DNA from: Granulosicoccus sp045110475
GTDB taxonomy: Bacteria; Pseudomonadota; Gammaproteobacteria; Granulosicoccales; Granulosicoccaceae
Direction of reading: 5' to 3'
NCBI GenBank assembly: GCA_045110475.1
Contig: JBGCGC010000073.1
Span: 1 to 64,000, forward strand
Length of the DNA stretch: 64,000 nucleotides
In this document: positions 27,183-35,949 of the stretch, one piece after another
How positions within the stretch are numbered: position 1 is the first letter of the stretch
How the letters are laid out: each line of letters starts with the position of its first letter
Translations under genes and position numbers: made by a program
The notes under the pieces: generated by a model
Databases searched by the model: none
Told to the model about the DNA's origin: nothing
What the model saw: only the letters and a program-made list of their open reading frames with translations

Positions 27183-28127
27183 CTAGCCTTTTACTGCCCC
27201 GGCCGTCATACCGGTAATTATCTGGCGAGAAGCGAAAAGCGTAAAAATGATTGGAGGAATAGCCAGCAGCATACCGGTCGCCATGATCACACCCCATTCC
27301 ACATTGAATTCGGACATGTTGTTAACGATCAGTATGGGGACAGTCTTGGTATCTCTATCTGACAATGCAGATGCCAGCAAGTATTCGTTCCACGCAATAC
27401 GAAAAGTGAATATCGCAGCTGCTGCAAGGCCCGGCTTGATCAGAGGTAAAACCACCTTGAAGAAAACCTGAAAAGGTCCAGCACCGTCCATCCGAGCAGC
27501 TTCTTCCAGTTGCCGTGGAACCTGCACGATGAAGCTTTGCAATATCCAGATAACAAACGGCAGGTTCATGGCAACATAGATCAGAATAATGCCTGAATGG
27601 GTTCCAGCCAGACAGACATCGCCCCGACCACCAAACTCTTCGCGGATCCATGAACCGAGCCACGATGCCTTGTCTATACAGAATTCGTTGTTCCATAAAC
27701 CGAAAACCGGTACCAGCAAGACAGCAGGCGGGACCATACGAACCATCAAGGTAGAACCGGACACCGTGTCTCTGCCCATGAAGCGAAAACGCACCAACGC
27801 ATAGGCTGCCATGCAGCCAATTACCAAAGTCAGTACCGTTGACACTAGCGCGATAATCAACGAGTTGACAAACGCACCACCAAATTTCAGGGCACAGAAA
27901 TCCAGATGCTCAAGCTCGTACGGCAGCACATCACACAACGCGGTCTCATAGTTCTGGATAGTGGGCAGAAATAACAACCCGGACGTGCCTGAGATAATAT
28001 CAACGTCGAGCTTGAACGAATTAACAAACATCAATGCGATTGGTCCAACCGCCATGATAATAAGCATGACAACAACCGCATAGAACCCGGGATGCTGCGA
28101 TTGTGACTTATCCGCGTGCGTGCTCAT
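27183..28127 (-). CDS. Carbohydrate ABC transporter permease (MalG type)
   Basis: The 314-residue membrane protein has six or so helices and the ABC coupling-loop motif EEAARMDGAGPFQVFFKVVLP, ending in the MalG-like C-terminus SRQIITGMTAGAVKG. An extra periplasmic loop of about 35 residues with two Cys pairs (DVLPYELEHLDFCALKFGG and NEFCIDKASW, VCLAGTHS) looks longer than in MalG. Its ATG overlaps the stop of the upstream permease gene by 4 bases, so the two are coupled. Confidence 0.9.
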   Translation of the reverse strand: MSTHADKSQSQHPGFYAVVVMLIIMAVGPIALMFVNSFKLDVDIISGTSGLLFLPTIQNYETALCDVLPYELEHLDFCALKFGGAFVNSLIIALVSTVLTLVIGCMAAYALVRFRFMGRDTVSGSTLMVRMVPPAVLLVPVFGLWNNEFCIDKASWLGSWIREEFGGRGDVCLAGTHSGIILIYVAMNLPFVIWILQSFIVQVPRQLEEAARMDGAGPFQVFFKVVLPLIKPGLAAAAIFTFRIAWNEYLLASALSDRDTKTVPILIVNNMSEFNVEWGVIMATGMLLAIPPIIFTLFASRQIITGMTAGAVKG

Positions 28128-29038
28128 GACAAGTCCTCCTCAATGTTTCTTATGGCACGAGCTGCCCGATACTCCTGCACCTTGTTGTAAACAAGCATGA
28201 TGATGGTCAACAGCAACAGCATCATTAACAAATAGTTCGACATGGCGGCGGCTACCCCCAGCTCCCGGAACTCTGAAGCAGTACGGGATATGCGTAACGC
28301 CAGTATTTCAGTTGACAAACCCGGGCCGCCTTCTGTCATCACCAGAATGACTTCAAGGACCTTGAAGGCATCAATCAAACGCAACAGGCCCGTCACAATC
28401 AATACGGGCATCATCAGCGGAAGCTTGATATGAATTATTTGCTGCCATCCGGTTGCTCCATCAATACGTGCAGCTTCCAGCGCAGATCGTGGCAAGGACT
28501 GCAATGCGGCGAGCGACAGAATAAAAATAAACGGAGTCCATTGCCAGATATCCGCGACAATAACCGAGAACAAGGCATGCTGACCAAGCCAGTCAACAGA
28601 GTCAAAACCCAGCGAGGTCAGGGTCTTGTTGAAAACACCAATACTGGGGTGATACATGTATCGCCAGATGAGTCCAACGACAACGGGGGCGATCATCATC
28701 GGCAGAATAAACAGCGTTCTGAGAACGGACATGCCACGGATATTTCTGTCAAGCAGCAGAGCCAGACCAACGCCAATCAACATCTCCACGGTAACGACAG
28801 AGACAGCAAATATCAGCGTTACACTAACGCTTTCGCGAAAGTTGGGATCGTTCCACAGCGTCACGTAATTGGCCAAACCCACGAATGTGGATTCACCCAG
28901 GGCCTGACTGGGGTCCCAGTCTCTAAAACTGCCATAGACCATATAGCCGAGCGGGTATAACAGAGCCAGCGCCATTATCACGAGCGCTGGTGCCAGAAAA
29001 AGGTACGGTGTTAAACGGTTATAGGTCGCTGTGCTCAT
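28124..29038 (-). CDS. Carbohydrate ABC transporter permease (MalF/UgpA type)
   Basis: The 304-residue protein starts with a helix LFLAPALVIMALALLYPLGYMVYGS, typical of MalF/UgpA permeases. It carries the EAA-loop LEAARIDGATGWQQIIHIKLP and FWMTEGGPGLSTE-like signature (here VMTEGGPGLSTE). It forms the membrane channel with the downstream MalG-type protein. A 259-base spacer with a strong hairpin separates it from the binding-protein gene upstream. Confidence 0.9.
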   Translation of the reverse strand: MSTATYNRLTPYLFLAPALVIMALALLYPLGYMVYGSFRDWDPSQALGESTFVGLANYVTLWNDPNFRESVSVTLIFAVSVVTVEMLIGVGLALLLDRNIRGMSVLRTLFILPMMIAPVVVGLIWRYMYHPSIGVFNKTLTSLGFDSVDWLGQHALFSVIVADIWQWTPFIFILSLAALQSLPRSALEAARIDGATGWQQIIHIKLPLMMPVLIVTGLLRLIDAFKVLEVILVMTEGGPGLSTEILALRISRTASEFRELGVAAAMSNYLLMMLLLLTIIMLVYNKVQEYRAARAIRNIEEDLS

Positions 29039-29246
29039 GGTCTGAGACTCGAGTTAAGGAGGGCACTGTTGGACACAATGGGTGCCTCGTACTGCGATTC
29101 CTGAAGTGGTTGGAATCCTTGCGGTCATACTGCAGATTTGCGCCTTTGCAGGAATAACGGTGCTTGTGGTGCGAACAATTGCTTTCGCTCTATCGCTTAA
29201 CAATGCTCAGCACGATTCAAACAGGATCAGGTTCAGCACGCTCTGC

Positions 29247-29277
29247 GAACTATCGGGCAAAGCATGCCCGATAGTTC
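29247..29277 (-). other. 13-bp intercistronic hairpin after the binding-protein gene
   Basis: GAACTATCGGGCA (29247-29259) pairs perfectly with TGCCCGATAGTTC (29265-29277) around a 5-base loop, 21 bases after the stop of the binding-protein gene on the minus strand. No U-run follows. In many ABC operons such a structure protects the upstream binding-protein mRNA, so that more of it is made than of the permeases. The remaining sequence up to 29038 shows nothing else clear. Confidence 0.75.
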
Positions 29278-29297
29278 AGCATTCGCGCTTTACGTCA

Positions 29298-30626
29298 TTA
29301 CTTCCAGGTGTAGTAACCCGCCTCTTCCATAATTGCCGTGGTGCGTTCAGCAACACCATCCAGCGCTTCCTGAACATCGAGATCCTCAGTGAGGACTTTA
29401 GACAAGGTAGTGCCGAGATCGGCATTGATCTTTCCCCAGACAGGGATTATCGGACGCCAGTCAGGATCAGCGTGCTGCAAGGCTTCACCGAATGTCTTCA
29501 TATGCGGGAATTTTGCATTGACGTCTGCATCATCATGTGTTGAAAATCTCGAAGGGTTTCCACCAGCCAAGGCCACGAGCTTGTCGCCTGTTTTTGAAGT
29601 AAGCCACTGCATCAGCAGAAAAGCCGCTTCCTTGTTTTCAGCATTTTTAGGGATACCGATACCAAAACCCCCTGTTTGACTGCCACGACGAGCACCCATC
29701 GGATGCATCGCCCAACCCACCTTGCCTACCACCTGAGATTTATCCGGATCGTCAATCTGGCCCGCGACAACGGTTGTATCCAGAAACATGGCCGTATCGC
29801 CAGACAGAAAAGAACCCAGCGCTTCACCAAAACCGAACGTCGCTGCGCCTTCTGGCCCGCAATCAACAATCGATTTCAGGGCGTTGGCCGCCTGCACGCC
29901 GGCTTCGTTATTCATGATGGGATTCCAGCTCTCATCGAAAATACGTCCACCCAGTGGAGCGAGATGCAACAGGAATGCATGGCTTGCGTGGTGACCGGAA
30001 GCTGCACGTGAACTCAGACCACCCATGCCTGGCTCCAGCTCCGGAATCTTGCAGGCAATCTCCAGCATCTGGTCATAGGTTTCAGGTACTTCCAGCCCGT
30101 GTTTTTCAAAGATGTCTTTGCGGTACCCCAAAATCGATGTTTCAGAGCCATAAGGTATTCCAAACAATGAGCCCGTCTTGCCTTGCAAATAGCCTTTTTC
30201 ACCACCGGCGAAGCCGATGTTGTAAACATACCCATCAATCAGGTCTGATGCATCGTAGCCGGGATCAGACAGTCTTGGATTCATGAAATATCGGGCAAGG
30301 TTCTCCAGTTGATCAGCGTAGACATAGTCAGCTTTTGAAAATACCACGTAGGCAATCAGATCGTAATCACCTTCATCCTGGCTGAGTTCAAGCGTTTGTC
30401 GTTCACGCATTTTCAGATACGGAAGCTGATCTACCTCAACTTCGATACCAGTCTGCTTGGTGAATTCAGGCAGAATTTGTCGTACGGCATCGTAATGCGG
30501 ATGCGCAGGAAAATTTACGACCAGCGTAGTGCCGGCGTAGTCATCATACGGGCTTGCGATTGCTGGCCCGGTCAACAATAGTGATGTCGCTGCAGCACAC
30601 AGCAGTGACTTTGAAAATTTAGTCAT
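29298..30626 (-). CDS. ABC transporter sugar-binding protein (family 1 extracellular)
   Basis: The 442-residue protein has a signal peptide ending ALA/AIAS near residue 25. Family 1 binding-protein motifs include LVVNFPAHPHYDAVRQILPEF, LFGIPYGSETSILGYRKDIF and GGFGIGIPKNAENKEAAFLLMQWL. It binds the ligand in the periplasm and delivers it to the two permeases. Its codon frame ends 21 bases before a strong hairpin. The ligand is likely a sugar or sugar derivative; the companion lactonase and hydroxypyruvate-isomerase genes point to an oxidised sugar pathway. Confidence 0.9.
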   Translation of the reverse strand: MTKFSKSLLCAAATSLLLTGPAIASPYDDYAGTTLVVNFPAHPHYDAVRQILPEFTKQTGIEVEVDQLPYLKMRERQTLELSQDEGDYDLIAYVVFSKADYVYADQLENLARYFMNPRLSDPGYDASDLIDGYVYNIGFAGGEKGYLQGKTGSLFGIPYGSETSILGYRKDIFEKHGLEVPETYDQMLEIACKIPELEPGMGGLSSRAASGHHASHAFLLHLAPLGGRIFDESWNPIMNNEAGVQAANALKSIVDCGPEGAATFGFGEALGSFLSGDTAMFLDTTVVAGQIDDPDKSQVVGKVGWAMHPMGARRGSQTGGFGIGIPKNAENKEAAFLLMQWLTSKTGDKLVALAGGNPSRFSTHDDADVNAKFPHMKTFGEALQHADPDWRPIIPVWGKINADLGTTLSKVLTEDLDVQEALDGVAERTTAIMEEAGYYTWK

Positions 30627-30694
30627 GTACTCCTCCCATTGATACTACTTTTCGTTTGATACACATTTACAACAGATTGAAAAACGAATGACGA

Positions 30695-31786
30695 TCAACC
30701 TATGGCCTGACCATCATCCACGTCAAAAAAATGTAATTCTCCATGATCCACTCGGAACCTGAGCTTCTCACCAAGCTGTACCGGTGCATCGGACTTCAGC
30801 TCAACCATGACTTTCTCTCCACCACAATCGCCGATAAGCACTGACTGAGCACCCACGTATTCCGATACAACAACGTTGACTTCCAACGCATTTTCGCTGT
30901 CCACGCCAGGGTCGAATAACAGGTCTGAAGGTCGGATTCCCAGCACCACCGATGATGAGCTGGATGTCGACAAACGCTGCCTGTTCTGTTCGTTGCAGAG
31001 CAACTTGAAATTCTTGCCCACCAGATAGGTTGACCGGTTCTCTACAACAATGGTGGCATCCAGAAAATTCATGGGCGGTGTACCCAGAAACCCTGCAACA
31101 AACTTGTTTACCGGTTTTTTGAAAAGCTGCTCAGGCGTGCCCTGCTGCTGGATTTTTCCGGCGTGCATGACAACAATGCGGTCAGCCAGCGTCATGGCTT
31201 CAATCTGATCGTGAGTCACGTATATCATGTTTTTATGGACACGCTGGCGCATCATGGCAAGCTCAGCCCGCATCTGCGTCCGCAGCTTTGCATCCAGGTT
31301 GGATAGCGGCTCATCAAAAAGAAATGTGGAGCTGTCCCGAGTCAATGCTCTGCCCATGGCTACGCGTTGACGCTGCCCCCCTGAAAGCTCGGCAGGCTTT
31401 CGATGCAGGTAGTCAGTCAGGCCAAGCATGTCTGCAACATCACCGATTTTCTGATCGATTTCCTTTTTAGGTTTTTTTTGCAGCCGCAGTGCAAATGACA
31501 TGTTTTTCGCCACGTTCATGTGTGGGTAAAGCGCGTAATCCTGGAACACCATGGCCAGATCGCGCTCCTTGGGTTCAAGTCGGCTGACGGCACGCCCATC
31601 AATGAATATCTCACCGTCTGACACGGTCTCCAGTCCGGCAATCATCCGCAGAGTGGTGGATTTTCCACAGCCTGAAGGTCCGACCAGAACCGTAAACTCG
31701 GCATCCTCCATTTCAAGATTGATGCTATGCAACACTTCAACCTTGTCGTAGCGTTTGGTCAGGTTTTCAAGCTTGATTTTCGGCAT
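30695..31786 (-). CDS. Sugar ABC transporter ATPase (MalK/UgpC type)
   Basis: The 363-residue ATPase has Walker A GPSGCGKST at about 37-45, the Q-loop region MVFQDYALYPHM, signature LSGGQRQRVAMGRAL, Walker B FLFDEPLSNLDA and H-loop YVTHDQ. The C-terminal TOBE-like regulatory domain (from about 240) is present, with LGIRPSDLLFD. It is the first gene of the importer operon, downstream of the 22-bp palindrome. A single ATPase presumably drives both permeases as a homodimer. Confidence 0.92.
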   Translation of the reverse strand: MPKIKLENLTKRYDKVEVLHSINLEMEDAEFTVLVGPSGCGKSTTLRMIAGLETVSDGEIFIDGRAVSRLEPKERDLAMVFQDYALYPHMNVAKNMSFALRLQKKPKKEIDQKIGDVADMLGLTDYLHRKPAELSGGQRQRVAMGRALTRDSSTFLFDEPLSNLDAKLRTQMRAELAMMRQRVHKNMIYVTHDQIEAMTLADRIVVMHAGKIQQQGTPEQLFKKPVNKFVAGFLGTPPMNFLDATIVVENRSTYLVGKNFKLLCNEQNRQRLSTSSSSSVVLGIRPSDLLFDPGVDSENALEVNVVVSEYVGAQSVLIGDCGGEKVMVELKSDAPVQLGEKLRFRVDHGELHFFDVDDGQAIG

Positions 31787-31844
31787 GGTCTTCTGATCGC
31801 TTTGTTCAACACGTAACCGGACGTCTGGAGCTTTGTCGTCGCTT

Positions 31845-31866
31845 AAAATGTTACCGGTAACATTTT
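31845..31866. promoter_or_regulatory. Perfect 22-bp palindrome, likely operator of the LacI-family repressor
   Basis: The 22 bases reading AAAATGTTAC-CGGTAACATTTT equal their own reverse complement. The centre ATGTTACCGGTAACAT matches the general form of E. coli GntR/IdnR operators (from memory), and the operon's last gene encodes a GntR-like LacI repressor. The site lies 58 bases before the ATPase start codon, a position suited to blocking the promoter. Beyond it the 31787-32205 gap holds only repeats described separately. Confidence 0.85.
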
Positions 31867-31948
31867 ATGGCGAAATAGTACAACCAGTTGCTCTTGCGAT
31901 GCAAGCGATTATTTTCGAATGGTTTGCTTGATGTCGTGCAATGCATGG

Positions 31949-31968
31949 ATTCCTGCGTTTGCGGGAAT
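31949..31968. repeat. dRS3-like ATTCC...GGAAT short inverted repeat
   Basis: ATTCCTGC and GCGGGAAT form an 8-bp stem with one G.U pair around GTTT. The pattern ATTCCYGC-N4-GCGGGAAT resembles widespread proteobacterial REP/dRS3-like elements (dRS3 was named in Neisseria). It lies in the gap between the importer operon promoter and the 3' end of polA. A 6-bp hairpin ACAGCC/GGCTGT follows at 32024-32037. Confidence 0.55.
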
Positions 31969-32047
31969 GGGCTCTTGAAACGAGTGCAAGGAGCGAATTT
32001 GGCGTGTCTTCACTGACAGGGCGACAGCCTCGGCTGTAAAAGCTAGG

Positions 32048-32085
32048 AGCCTGCGCGGCAGAAAATCCCTGCTGCGAACAGCCCC
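32048..32085 (+). repeat. 38-bp dispersed intergenic repeat, copy 1
   Basis: Starting AGCCTGCGCGGCAGAAAATC and ending GAACAGCCCC, this segment matches the reverse complement of 58438-58475 with two differences in 38. It lies about 120 bases beyond the 3' end of polA. The two bases before it extend a shared core with the hairpin at 14563. Confidence 0.75.
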
Positions 32086-32205
32086 ACTTCGGCCAGTTTT
32101 ACCACTCATTTTCGTTACTTAGGCCCACTAAGCGCCTCAAATGAGCGATAAAACTGACTAGAATTGGGACTGCTCTCGCGACGGTATTTTCTACCCCGCA
32201 GACTC

Positions 32206-34965
32206 CTAATGCGCCTCTTCCCAGCTATTGCCGATACCAACATCAACTTCCAGTGGAACTTTCAATGTTGCCGCTGCTGTCATCAACTCACGAATTCTGG
32301 CTCCGGCCTCATCAAGTTCACCGGCTTTTACCTCTAGCACCAGCTCATCATGAACTTGCATGATGATTCGCGCATCCACTTTCTCGATGAACAACCACTC
32401 ATTGACGTCAATCATGGCGCGCTTGATAATATCAGCCGCAGTGCCCTGCATAGGTGCATTGATGGCCGTGCGCTCAGCATAGTTTCGCATCTGGGCATTG
32501 CGCGCATTGATGTCCGGCAGATACAGGCGTCGACCAAACACTGTCTCGACATAGCCTTGCTCCTTGGCTAGCGCCCGGGTCTCATCCATATAGCGCTTGA
32601 CCCCTGGATAACGCTCAAAATACAGGTTGATATACTCCTGAGCCTCGCCACGAGGAATGTCCAGTTGCTTGGCCAGACCAAAGGCGGACATACCGTAGAT
32701 CAGGCCAAAGTTGATCGCCTTGGCAGAGCGACGCTGATCAGATTCGACAGCGTCCAACGGTACTCCGAACACCTCTGCAGCAGTGGCTTTATGCACATCG
32801 AGCCCTTGCTCGAATGCCGTGAGTAAACCTTCATCTTCCGACAGGTGCGCCATGATTCGAAGTTCAATCTGTGAATAATCTGCGGCAAGCAGACGATACC
32901 CATTCTCGGCTATGAACGCCTCGCGTATTCGGCGACCTTCCTCGGTTCTTACCGGAATATTCTGCAAGTTGGGATCGGTGCTGGATAACCGTCCGGTGGA
33001 GGCAACTGCCTGATTATACGAGGTGTGAACCCGGCCTGAGTTGCTATCAATCTGAAGCGGCAGCTTCTCGATATACGTTGACATCAGTTTGGTCAGACTA
33101 CGATGCTCAAGGATGAGTCTGGGCAAGGGGTAGTCCAGCGCCAGCTGCTCAAGCACCTCCTCGGCGGTCGAAGGTTGGCCTGTCTTGGTTTTTTGAATGA
33201 TCGGAAACTGTTTTTCGTCAAAAAGGATGACGCCTATCTGCTTGGGAGAACCCAGGTTGAATTCACGTCCGGCATCTGCATAGGCAGCAGCCTTAACCTC
33301 ACTGATGGTTGTCGCGATCTTCTTGCCCTGTTTCTCCAGCATTTTGTCATCGATGCGAACACCGGTGCGTTCGATGAGCGCCAGTACATGTAACGCGGGT
33401 ATCTCAACCTCCTCATACAATTTTAGAAGCGTTGGCTCAGCACTGAGTTTCGGCCAGAGTACCTCGTGCAACTGCAACGTGATGTCTGCATCCTCTGCAG
33501 CGTACCGGCTGGCGATCTCTACATCGATCTCGTTGAAGGTTTTCTGTGCCTTACCTTTACCGGCGACATCAGCAAATTTTATCGTTTGTACATTGAGGTA
33601 TTTTTTCGCCAGAGAATCCATATCGTGGCGCGTGGCCGTGCTATCCAGAACATAGGACTCAAGCATCGTATCGTGCGCAACGTTAACCAGATGGATATCG
33701 TGGTTGGCCAGAACGTTGATATCGTACTTGATGTGCTGACCCACAAGGTTTCGTTTGTCACCTTCCAGCAATGGGCGGAATTTCTCCAGCACCTGCCCGC
33801 GATCAAGCTGCTCAGGCGCGCCCTCGTAGTCATGACTTAACGGCACATACGCCGCCCGTCCACCTGGCAACGCAAACGAGATTCCGACGACACTCGCTTT
33901 CATATAGTCCAGGCTGGTGGTTTCTGTATCGAACGCAAACAACGCAGCGGCACTCAGCTCATCAATCCACTGATCCAGCACTTCCATGCTGATGATAGTT
34001 TCGTACTGACTGTCAGCGGCAGAAGCGGCTGCCAGATCCGATGTGGCAGGGCTACCTCCCTGCGCGGCCCGGGTTTGTAGTGGCGACATACCATCAGCAA
34101 GCTCCTTCGCCCAGGTCCTGAATTCCAGCTCTGCGTACAGGTCTGCCAGCGCTGATACGTTTGCTTCGTTTAACGTCAACTCCTCAACACCGTGTTCCAG
34201 CTCCACATCAAGACGGATTGTTGCCAGCTCATAGGACATCGGTAGAAACTCCACAGAATCACGTAGCTTTTCACCGATCTTGCCCTTGACTTTATCCGCA
34301 TTAGCGATGACCTGCTGCAATGAACCCTGTGCTGCAAGCCACTTGGCTGCGGTCTTGGGGCCACAACTGGGAACCCCCGGAATGTTATCCGACGTATCAC
34401 CCACCAACGCCAGATAATCAATTATCTGCTCGGGAGGGACGCCAAACTTTTCCTTGACTTCTGCAACACCCATTACGGTGTTGGTCATGGTGTTCACCAA
34501 AGTAACCTGCTCATTGACGAGCTGGGCCATATCCTTGTCGCCAGTGGAGATGATCGTCCTGAAGCCTTTGGCCGTTGCCTGAACCGCCAGCGTACCAATA
34601 ACATCATCGGCTTCAACACCCGGCACAATCAACAGGGGAAAGCCCATTTTCTCAACCACCTCGTAGAGCGGCTTGATCTGCGAACGCATGTCATCAGGCA
34701 TGCTGGCACGGTTAGCCTTGTAGTCCTGGTAGATATCATCTCGAAAAGTCTTGCCGCTGGCATCAAAAATGACCACCATGTGCTCAGGCTGATAGTCAGC
34801 TACCAGCCGTCGTAGCATGTTGACCACGCCATAGATTGCACCCGTGGGCTGCCCCTTGGAATTGGTCAGGGGAGGCATGGCATGAAATGCCCGATACAGA
34901 TACGCCGACCCATCCACAAGTACAACGGGACGATCGGTATCCTGGGCGGCGGTCGCACTTGGCAT
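32206..34965 (-). CDS. polA: DNA polymerase I
   Basis: The protein of about 919 residues has all three parts. The 5'-nuclease domain begins VVLVDGSAYLYRAFHAMPPL. A proofreading 3'-5' exonuclease has FDTETTSLD and the later YAAEDADITLQ. The polymerase domain has ADYSQIELRIMAHLS (motif A), RRSAKAINFGLIYGMS (motif B) and IMQVHDELVLEV (motif C). All catalytic residues look intact, and length matches E. coli PolA. I prefer the ATG at 34965 to a GTG at 34986. The promoter region is shared with a divergent LOG-family gene. Confidence 0.97.
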   Translation of the reverse strand: MPSATAAQDTDRPVVLVDGSAYLYRAFHAMPPLTNSKGQPTGAIYGVVNMLRRLVADYQPEHMVVIFDASGKTFRDDIYQDYKANRASMPDDMRSQIKPLYEVVEKMGFPLLIVPGVEADDVIGTLAVQATAKGFRTIISTGDKDMAQLVNEQVTLVNTMTNTVMGVAEVKEKFGVPPEQIIDYLALVGDTSDNIPGVPSCGPKTAAKWLAAQGSLQQVIANADKVKGKIGEKLRDSVEFLPMSYELATIRLDVELEHGVEELTLNEANVSALADLYAELEFRTWAKELADGMSPLQTRAAQGGSPATSDLAAASAADSQYETIISMEVLDQWIDELSAAALFAFDTETTSLDYMKASVVGISFALPGGRAAYVPLSHDYEGAPEQLDRGQVLEKFRPLLEGDKRNLVGQHIKYDINVLANHDIHLVNVAHDTMLESYVLDSTATRHDMDSLAKKYLNVQTIKFADVAGKGKAQKTFNEIDVEIASRYAAEDADITLQLHEVLWPKLSAEPTLLKLYEEVEIPALHVLALIERTGVRIDDKMLEKQGKKIATTISEVKAAAYADAGREFNLGSPKQIGVILFDEKQFPIIQKTKTGQPSTAEEVLEQLALDYPLPRLILEHRSLTKLMSTYIEKLPLQIDSNSGRVHTSYNQAVASTGRLSSTDPNLQNIPVRTEEGRRIREAFIAENGYRLLAADYSQIELRIMAHLSEDEGLLTAFEQGLDVHKATAAEVFGVPLDAVESDQRRSAKAINFGLIYGMSAFGLAKQLDIPRGEAQEYINLYFERYPGVKRYMDETRALAKEQGYVETVFGRRLYLPDINARNAQMRNYAERTAINAPMQGTAADIIKRAMIDVNEWLFIEKVDARIIMQVHDELVLEVKAGELDEAGARIRELMTAAATLKVPLEVDVGIGNSWEEAH

Positions 34966-35099
34966 AGGTTGAAATCTTGCAGACACTGGACGGCCCCCTA
35001 GTGTACTGGAACCGGGCAGGTGAAAAAAAGCTTGAGCTGGCGCACAACCTGCGACCGATTTAGGCCTATTCTTAAGTCAAATTCAATCAGGCACGCTCC

Positions 35100-35822
35100 A
35101 TGCGACAACTTCCTACCCACAACCAGATGCGTCGCGATTCCCGTGACAAGGCCCTGACGCGTGATTCCTGGAAAATTTTCCAGATCATGGCTGAATTCGT
35201 CGATGGCTTCCAGCAACTGGCGGATTTGAGCCCCTCTGTCAGTATTTTCGGCTCCGCACGCTTCAAGCCGGACCACCCTTATTATGAAGTCAGCGAACAG
35301 ATCAGCCGACTGCTTTCAGACTCGGGTTTTGCCGTGGTCAGTGGCGGTGGCCCGGGTGTTATGGAGGCCTGTAACAAAGGGGCCTTTGCCGGAAAGTCTG
35401 CCAGCGTGGGACTCAACATCAAGCTACCGCACGAACAGTCCGGCAACCCGTATCAGGACATCAGCCTGAACTTCAAGTATTTCTTCGCCAGAAAAGTCAT
35501 GTTTGTAAAATATGCCTCAGCCTATGTGGTCATGCCAGGTGGGTTCGGAACACTGGATGAAATGGCCGAAGTTCTGACGCTCGTCCAGACAGGCAAATCC
35601 AAACGCGTACCCATCATTCTGTTCGGGACATCATTCTGGACAGGACTGTTGGAGTGGTTCGAACAGTCGCTCATACCTGAAGGCACCATCAGCCCTGGCG
35701 ATATGGATCTGCTCCAGCTGACCGATGATCCGCAGTTTGTCGTCGATGCCATTTTTGATTTTTACGAAGGCGTCGAGCTCGATCGGATTATCGAGGATTC
35801 GCAGCTAATGATGGACTTGTAG
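35100..35822 (+). CDS. LOG family protein (TIGR00730, lysine-decarboxylase-like Rossmann fold)
   Basis: The 240-residue protein carries the two family motifs SGGGPGVMEA and PGGFGTLDE(M). The first Arg/Lys-rich 35 residues form the longer N-terminal region of the LOG-II group. Members hydrolyse nucleoside 5'-monophosphates to free base and ribose phosphate; plant and some bacterial members activate cytokinins, and others act as AMP/PpnN-like nucleosidases. The true substrate in this bacterium is not known. It diverges from polA and is probably a single-gene unit. Confidence 0.9.
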   Translation: MRQLPTHNQMRRDSRDKALTRDSWKIFQIMAEFVDGFQQLADLSPSVSIFGSARFKPDHPYYEVSEQISRLLSDSGFAVVSGGGPGVMEACNKGAFAGKSASVGLNIKLPHEQSGNPYQDISLNFKYFFARKVMFVKYASAYVVMPGGFGTLDEMAEVLTLVQTGKSKRVPIILFGTSFWTGLLEWFEQSLIPEGTISPGDMDLLQLTDDPQFVVDAIFDFYEGVELDRIIEDSQLMMDL

Positions 35823-35949
35823 CAAGACAAACGAAGCACTCTCGTTGCAATCAGCAGACACTTGGGGGCAGGCCAGGACAGATTCGCTGCTGCTGGCCGA
35901 TAATAAAACGCAGTGTTAGCGTAAAACCTGACATGTCATTGACCTGATT

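Noticed and set aside
29082..29543. 153-codon plus-strand ORF across the importer spacer
   Set aside because: It is antisense to the binding-protein gene and crosses the hairpin; no motif.
31909..32109. 66-codon minus-strand ORF upstream of the ABC importer operon
   Set aside because: It runs through the dRS3-like hairpin and the 38-bp repeat; the peptide stretch PIPANAGIHALHD is what such repeats give when translated. No ribosome site or family.
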